Source: Galerina marginata
Taxonomy: Eukaryota; Basidiomycota; Agaricomycetes; Agaricales; Galerinaceae
Length of the DNA: 64,000 bases
Direction of reading: 5' to 3'
NCBI GenBank assembly: GCA_023014335.1
Contig: JAECYW010000005.1
Span: forward strand, 2,542,001-2,606,000
In this document: one piece after another, positions 56,960-64,000 of the stretch
Numbering within the stretch: position 1 is the stretch's first letter
How the letters are laid out: each line of letters opens with the position of its first letter
The notes under the pieces: generated by a model
Databases searched by the model: none
What the model was told of the DNA's origin: nothing
What the model saw: the letters and a program-made list of their open reading frames with translations, nothing else
Made by a program: the position numbers and the translations under genes

Positions 56960-57139
56960 CCTGCTGCTGCTGCTGGTTCTGGTTCTGGGTGTGAATGTGG
57001 ATGTGGATGTGGATGTGGATGTGGATGTGGCTTCGAGCTGGTACTTGTGCTTGCGCTTGCGATATAGGTAATCTAGAGACGCCAATCGTCGGGCGAGTCG
57101 GTGTTGGCGCGATACCGGTGATGGGGAAGAGCGACGCAC

Positions 57140-60100
57140 CGGTGTAGATGAGATGCGATGTGATTTCGAGATGCTGAGAGGCAGAAATGCAAATGCACGA
57201 TACAGATGCAGATGGAGCTCGAGTTGCAGGTGATCCTAGATAGATTACAACAACCTGCGAACTGCGTCCGGTCTTGCACGAAGCGAACAGAAGAAGAAAA
57301 GCGAAAAGCGAAAAAGCTGTGGTGGCGGCGGCTTCGAATTCTCCCCCTCCTTTTGCTCTACGCTCGCTTTTCCAAAATTCCAGTGGGCCGTGGCAGTGGC
57401 AGTGGCAGATTCAGATTTCAGAAACGCAATAGCAATGACAAGGCAAGGCGGTGTGTCGTGTGCTATGTTATGCTTTGATGGGACCCTCTGCTCTAGTCTC
57501 TTCTTCGCTTCAGCAAAGGAGACAAGCAAAGAAAGCAGCGGGGAAAGACGGTGCGAAAAAGAGCAAAAAAAAAAAGGAGTGGATTCGGACAAGGGACAGG
57601 ACAGGACTGTAAACGTTTCTCTCCCCTGCCAAAATGCCAAGTGTGGCTGGAGTGCTCTCGTGGCCTGCGCGTGGGCAACGCCAGATCCCAAGCCCCCGGG
57701 GACTGTTCCTGGCCTTCATTTTACTTTGTTGATTTTCTTGTTTGGGAACATCAATATCTGCACCGGCCCGTGTTGGTGATAAGATTCTTATGGCGTTCTC
57801 CCCACTCTCACTCTCACTCTCGCTCGATCGCTTCTCACACCCCCCCTCGCATTTCGCACCCGCGACCCGCGACTCTAAGCTTATGTATGTCTAACTCGCG
57901 CATGTCAGAATCATCGTCCCTCTGAATCCCCAGCCTCATCCCCATCCCCATCCCTGCTCGTTCCCATCCCTCGACGCACCCCACCCCACCCTGCTCGAAT
58001 TTCCAATTCACACAGGACCCACGAGCTCATCCGTATCCCTTTTCCAGTAATTTTAATTAACAGACAGCCACTCGTTTCCAACCGCTCCTCGAGGATCGCG
58101 GCTCGCGGGTTCAGATCATCAGCCCCCATCCTCGAAACCCATCGAAACTTGAAAGAGAAATCCCCCGCCCCACCCTCCCCGTCTGGGGATAAGTAATTGA
58201 ATTTATTAATTAAAGCCCACGGCGCATGAAAACCACCTATAGGCTATTAGTATATGTAAAGACCAATACCCAATGACCAATACCCGTATTCAGCAACAAC
58301 ACAACATCGGCACAACACGAAAGCACCCTCGGTGCCTTTCCCGTTGCTGCCCCCGCTGATGGTGGATATCGATATCCGTATCGTCCAAGTGCACCCACCC
58401 ACGTACCGAAGCCCACCCGTCTTGATATCCTCCGAGGCTCAAAGCTGAAGCTGAAGCCGCAACAATATGTTATATGTAAGATGCCTGGTATTGCCCCCGC
58501 CCATTGACAAGAAACGCGCTTCTTCTCAGAATCAAAATAGGAAATACGAAACCCGACTCGAGGAGCAGGCAATAATTAATAATAATAACCCCCCACCACG
58601 ACACGACACGACACGACGAGATAACGATAACGCGTACGAAGACCATGGAGGCAATAGGAAATAAGCAACGTTTCTGGATAAACAACTGGCGAACGGTTAT
58701 TGAGTCCTGACATCGACGTCGACGCGACAGTGTACATGTCATCCGGACGCTCTCAGTTGTATAATAATAGTAAGCGGTATAAGCGGTAAGCGATATCTAA
58801 TTGCCCAGAAGCTAAGATAGCGAATAACATTAACCTATCCTGAGCTATCTAAGTTATAGCTACATGCAGTGGCGCTCGGAGCTTGAGATCTAAGGTGGAT
58901 TGACAATGGTCCCCTTACTTACTTACTTCAAGTTACTTGTGATATCATGATTGATAATTACCCTAATCAAACCGACTCTCGACCTACGTCGTCGTCAATG
59001 CATTGTACATACGGAAGCCGCGAGCCGCGAGCCGTCGATTCAGAAGGAGACTCGGTCTCTCTCAAGTTACATTCGACGTCTCGGTGCCTTTAGATTTGGC
59101 GGAGGACAGGATCCATATCACCCTCCACTTACATAGGTTCAGGCTGTAACCACCATCTCCATTAAATCATATCTGCTCACTCTAATCTGCTCTGAAGTCG
59201 CCGCCCGGCTTCAAGCCTCCAGAAATTATAGCCTATCTTCAATTACTTATGGATCAAACAACGACGAGAATCAAAATAGCAAATTGATCATGGCATAAGC
59301 ACCGTAGACAGGTATCTGCGATAGCCTGAGATATTTACCATAGCTCACTTTATAATATTGCGATAAGTAACCCCCGACCATTCTTATACCAACTTCGAAC
59401 AGGTTACTGTATCACAGCACGAGAGTAATACCAATTTCAAACCAGAAAATAGCGTGCTTCTAATCCCTAAACACTACGCTATCAAAGCCAAACTTACTCT
59501 CCATTTCAACATTTATTACCCCCGCCACCGCCTATTTTAAATTGTGTAGAGTAGACTAGCGAGCTCAGCGCTCGCTAGCTATATAACTCCTCTCTTGAAC
59601 CTTCCAGCTTGCTTCGAACGATCGCAAATCAACGCCCCCTTCAGGCTGAAGCCCAGGCTCAGGCTCAGGCTCAGGCTTAGGCTGTTGCGACGTCGACGCC
59701 GATCGAGTATTAACGTAACGTAACATCTAATCTCGGGCCTCCGTCCGTCATATCCATACACTGGCAGATAACTCCTGTGGGTCCGATAGCGCATTGGCAG
59801 TAGTAACCGATTATTAACACCTATCTCCCGGGCTCTATAACGTTAAACGGAGCCCTAGCTTTCGCGCTCGGACTCGGAGGGTTCACCGTTCAGAGCCGCG
59901 AGCGAACACGCGATAAACGCTTACGGCGTATGTATGTAGTAATTACAATAGCGCAGGCGTACGATATCGGATATGGGGCAAATCCATTACAATAGCGCAG
60001 GCGTACGATATCGGATATGGGGCAAATCCATATGGATAAATCCCATAAACGAACTCGTTCGGCATCTGAATCGCTTGTAACACTATTATAAATAATCCGG

Positions 60101-60522
60101 CGCTAGCAATATAACAGCGCCTCCCTACTGAGTCTGTTGTAGTGGCGGCTTAACTTGAAGTATCCTGTATAGCTATCGGTAGGAACTTCTGCCAATGCAT
60201 AGCCCGACGGATTATGGATATTCGAATTCGAACACGCTCGACTCGGACGCCCGACCGCGACCGGGGTGTAGGTTGGGGCGCTGGGCTTCTGAATCTGAAC
60301 TTCCGAGTCCAAATCGTGCTTCTAGCACGTAGAATACAATATTCCAATGAAGTCTCCACGCGATTTCAAGTTGGAGGTAGTCTGACTATGAGCTTCGGGC
60401 TTCTTGGAAATGGAATCTTCATCTTAACATTGATTTCGACTCAGCTGGACTTGATCAATATCCTGCGCTCGACCCGCCCCGCCCACCAATCGACTCGGCG
60501 AGTACTCTATACAGTATAGTGT
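57140..60522. other. Upstream region of the phosphodiesterase gene and gene-poor stretch
   Basis: No gene supported. The first ~1 kb probably holds the phosphodiesterase leader and promoter. Simple repeats include CGACA units near 58597-58620 and CAGGCT units near 59640-59680. Confidence 0.4.
59944..60031 (+). repeat. 44-bp tandem duplication, two units
   Basis: The unit starting TACAATAGCGCAGGCGTACG occurs at 59944 and again at 59988, with no difference seen. Confidence 0.9.
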
Positions 60523-60528
60523 AAAAAA
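60523..60528 (-). terminator. Pol III terminator of tRNA-Ser
   Basis: A run of six T on the minus strand begins three bases after the mature tRNA 3' end. Confidence 0.75.
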
Positions 60529-60530
60529 GC

Positions 60531-60643
60531 GTCACCTGAGCGATTCGAACACTCGCGGGCAAAGCCCAACCGCTGTATATACTTGCGTTCGCGATATTCA
60601 ACGTTATAGCAGGCGATCCCGTTAACCACTCCGGCAAAGTGAC
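60531..60643 (-). tRNA. tRNA-Ser(GCT) with intron
   Basis: On the minus strand the acceptor stem GTCACTT pairs with AGGTGAC (one G-T pair). The D region reads GCCGGAGTGGTTAACGGG, the anticodon stem ATCGC pairs with GCGGT, and the loop CTGCTA carries anticodon GCT. A ~32-nt intron follows the base 3' to the anticodon. A long variable arm (GGGCTTTGCCC) marks the Ser class, and the T arm is GAGTG-TTCGAAT-CGCTC. Total 113 nt. Confidence 0.85.
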
Positions 60644-63600
60644 CTCGCAAGCAGCGCTGCCTCGGCTATGATTTTAATAACTTGAAGTAATGACTCCTTT
60701 AATTAGCTCGACTTCTTCATTTTCATGATCAACGCCAGCGCTAGAATTCGAAGTCCTACATACCATACCCAACAGCAGAAACTTCTTCTCAGACTGTACG
60801 TATTAAATGAGCGGCATCGCATCGCATCGCATCGCACCTCCATCTATGGCTAGGCTCGCCTCAATGAATCATGATCGACACTTTGATCTCTCCTCCGCAC
60901 CAGTGTTCCTCCGAAGGTCCGAGAGACCGATCCACCCGCTCGCCTTCAAGTTGCGCATGACGATCCAAAACTATGATATCAAGTCCCCGCCGCTCAGCGT
61001 CGTTTTCAAGTTCTCCCTTGTCTGTACGTACCCTCACAGTCATCACTCCTTTGATTAGCCAAATGACCGAATCAGACTTTCATAGAACAGGATAGAACAC
61101 ATTGACAGGAACAGGATGATCAGTTAAAGCGGCAAGTATCTAAACACTTAAATCTAAACATCTAAAATACCAATAATCTAAATCCACGTGCGCATAGAGT
61201 CCCCGGGGGTTTGCCCTTGCCATCATTTGGCAATCAATTCATTGAAATTTGAATGCGATCAACCACCTCCATTCGACGGTCATCGTGAAGGAGGTCATTG
61301 AGGCCGGTTCAATCTCCGAGTCCGAGACTCACTCCAGGGCCCGTCTGAAATCCTGCGGTGGTTGTGCCACCAACGCCCATGCTTTTGATTATTGATCACG
61401 ATTCCGATTCGAAGTGTTCAATTTTCACAGATCTTCTTTTCCTCGCCTGTTTATTCATTCATTCATGAATAGATGATCAAGCCGTACGCCGAGTACACAC
61501 GCACGCACGCACGCACGCAATAGCCCACGGAATTCTCTTTCAATTGTCAATTGAGTTCATAAACCCCTCGCCGCGGCTCTTGTACATATGTTGCAACGCT
61601 CGAAGCTCAGGCTGCAGCCACAGTCGCGGTACAGCGATTGACGGCCCTGGGAAGCCAACGAAAAAATATCTCGCCTGGCTTCAGAATCCGTAGAACCACA
61701 ACGGTCTGCCCTCGTTCTTCTTTTTCGTCGACCTTGTGTGCTCAGGACTGAATTCACAGCACCTCCGAACCAACTAGGGACTCCACTGTGGTCTTTATCC
61801 GCAAAAGTCGGGACACCAGAAAGCTTGCGAAGTCAGACTCTCTGACGCACAGCAGGTCCAAAGTTCAAACTCCAGCTGCCTCCCGCGCGCGGTCCTTTGC
61901 ACACCTGGGAAAGAAAATCTCCACACTTCCAGTTGGACGCTTTCCATCAAGGCGCAGCGTTCCATTGTCCACTGGCAGTGTCACTTTCCGAGCCCATTAT
62001 GCCAGTGCAAAGCGTGGGCGTGGGCATGGCGTGGGCGTGGCGTCTCATGGCGTCGGGTAAAAAGAACGCGCAATCTCGAAAAATCCGAAGCAAGTCCGAT
62101 TCGATGCGTGTACCAGCGTAATTCATATGTCTTACATGCCCCGCGGACGACGCTGGAGTCTGGTGTTTGCAAGGGTTCGCAGACGACTTAAAATTCCAGT
62201 CGGTGTTGGAATTTGGCAGGTAGCAGGTGCTCCAGTTAATCAGAATCTCGAAGTTGGGGCTTATATTTAGCTGTTCTACACACTGGCAGGTGGGGCCTTC
62301 GACTTCAGGTTAACAGTTGGTCGGACACTCACTCGGCCTGGGGCCCTGAGGGCCGCAATCGTGGGTTTCGTTTAATTCGACGGTACGCTGTAGCTGAAGC
62401 TGGCTGCTGGGGCCCTTGAACCTGCTGTGCGCCTGCGGACTCGTGCTTTCAAGTTTCAGGCTCTCTTTCTCCTCCGCAGGCTCTTTTTTACTGGTTTCTG
62501 GTTGACACTGGCATGAGAATCGAAAACGACCGCCACCATCGAATTATACCTACTCAGGCTTTCAAGTGTTGACTGGCACTAGCAGCGACTCCGCCGTAGG
62601 TGGCGCTCGCAGCCAATGTGAAGCTCTTGTTTTTGCCTCTTGACATGCATGATAATTTAAAACTCAACGAAACACTCAAGCTCAGGCTTCTGACTCTGCA
62701 CTAGACCCAGCTGTGCTCACTGGCACTGGCACCGGCAGGCTGTCGATCTTTGTCTCTCTCCGCTGAATGGTCAAGTCCAAAAGCGGCCTTGATCTTGGGT
62801 TTTCGATTCCACGAGATATCGACGATGACACCTCGTGCTTTTCATAAACTTTGGAAGACCACGCCACGCTCGAACTCTCGCTTATGCATAATATCAATGT
62901 GGCTTCTCGATCTTGAATTCATTCACCGGCATATCATATCGAACAATATCGAAAAGACAATCGTTGGATTTATCTCGGGAATCAGGAACCAGATAGAGGC
63001 TCGGACCCGAGTCCGCCTTTCCTGCTTGAATCCACCGAAAACGCCAAGTTATGCTTAGGCTTTCTACTTCTGGGTCATATATATATTGAGCCAAAACAAA
63101 CACAAAACCTTTCCCTTTCTCTTTCTCTCACTTGTATGTTCTTTCCTTCTATTTCAATTCGCTAACTCATTTCAATCATTGATTTCAGCCACAAAGATTT
63201 CTTTGAACAACCCAAGCGGGCAGGCCCCAAGCCACCGTCTCGTAAACTTCTCATCAAACCTCCCTTGACATTGACTTGACAAGGGAATTGATTACCTTTG
63301 CTATTTCTTAATTGGCACTAGCATCCGACACCGGAGCCGGAGGAAGAGATGCTGTCTATCTCTTTCGTAAGTTTTCCCTTTGTACGGTATGCAATACTCT
63401 CATGCAAGAGTACTGGTGGGCATTCGAACTTCGAAGATAACGCTATAACGTTAGTCACTCCTTCAGCCTCTCAGGAAGATAACCCGCGATGAATAAACTT
63501 GCTGGACGGCCCGCTCCAATGACATGCGAGGGAGGTGGAGCTTGAGGACGAGGTGATTTTTATATTTCCATCTCTCTTCTAATCCCTTCATACTGACGCG

Positions 63601-64000
63601 ATACTCTCATGCAAGGGAACCAAAGCACATTCGCATTTCGAAGTCGGGACGCATCTGTCACTTGCTCGCTACCTACAGCCTACCAGCTCCAGGACGTTAG
63701 GCTCGACAGATTATCGATTACCTCGGATTACCGCTGTTATATCCCTTTCTAGAACAACTGGTAAGCTGTCAAACTTCTTCATGTTGAGGACGCTTGAACG
63801 GATTACGAATACCTTCAGACTACCCGACGAGCAGATCAGGTCGTTCGTCCTGCCTTTGAAAGTTTCATCATAAAAGCAAATTAAAACAGGGGTTTAATCT
63901 CTCTCTCCCTCTCCGCGTCGCTCAGTCAGGTTCCTATCTCTTTGGTTGAATGTCTTAGGACTTAGAAAGGTTTGTTATATTCTAGCTGAAACATCTTTAT
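60644..64000. other. Gene-poor right end
   Basis: No gene supported. Simple repeats include CATCG units near 60818-60836 and GCAC units at about 61497-61519. Two ~50-bp related segments containing ACTCTCATGCAAG lie at about 63392-63445 and 63601-63645. Confidence 0.4.

Noticed and set aside
63392..63445. tRNA-like segment with TTCGAA
   Set aside because: No closing acceptor stem or anticodon arm can be folded; it is part of a short dispersed duplicate with 63601-63645.
1..64000. CRISPR arrays or bacterial operon features
   Set aside because: No spaced short direct repeats with unique spacers. Introns, TATA boxes and gene content are eukaryotic.

Overview
This window looks like a chromosome segment from an Agaricomycete basidiomycete. 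It has two class I hydrophobin genes, genes split by many 50-70 nt GT-AG introns, expanded uncharacterised families that I associate with mushroom-forming fungi, and a TPR/WD40-repeat gene. No species can be named from the sequence. Exon boundaries are my own, taken from splice signals and phase, with paralogous copies used where they exist.

Layout. (1) 1-15246 is a near-perfect inverted duplication: arms of 4792 bp around a 5.66 kb spacer. Each arm carries one copy of a four-exon gene for an OTT_1508-like predicted nucleic-acid deaminase. The spacer holds one copy of a second inverted-repeat family (5237-7135) and a broken Glu/Lys-rich coiled-coil gene. (2) 15190-20115 is a transposon-like unit with a 229-bp tandem array, sub-terminal inverted repeats and an 852-aa gene of unknown function. 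(3) 20219-21576 is a 5'-truncated, intron-containing hamartin (TSC1)-like gene. (4) 22475-26789 is a 13-exon zinc-finger, transposase-like gene inactivated by one in-frame stop. (5) 28151-30743 is a third, diverged deaminase gene. (6) 31382-40824 has two genes of unknown function, each split by a 1.2-1.3 kb foldback element with perfect 7-bp target duplications. Between them lies an intact gene with a possible 2-oxoglutarate/Fe(II) oxygenase core, followed by the second copy of the 5-7 kb inverted repeat. (7) 40825-42430 is a degenerate satellite ending in four clean 115-bp units. (8) 42.6-46.2 kb holds an uncharacterised multi-exon gene, a partial duplicate of it, and a TPR-WD40 fusion gene. 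(9) From about 48 kb the DNA looks like ordinary host sequence: a TA-flanked MITE, two tandem hydrophobin genes, a class I cyclic-nucleotide phosphodiesterase, an intron-containing tRNA-Ser(GCT), and several kilobases with no gene I can support.

The left 40 kb is a mobile-element nest, and several of its cargo genes look like nucleic-acid-modifying enzymes (three deaminases, one possible 2OG oxygenase). The strongest structural findings are: both foldback insertions can be undone on paper with the reading frame restored; a 1.53 kb block is apparently identical in inverted copies about 29 kb apart, while its flanks are diverged; and the oxygenase-like gene sits between two non-coding modules that are adjacent in the neighbouring 852-aa-gene element.
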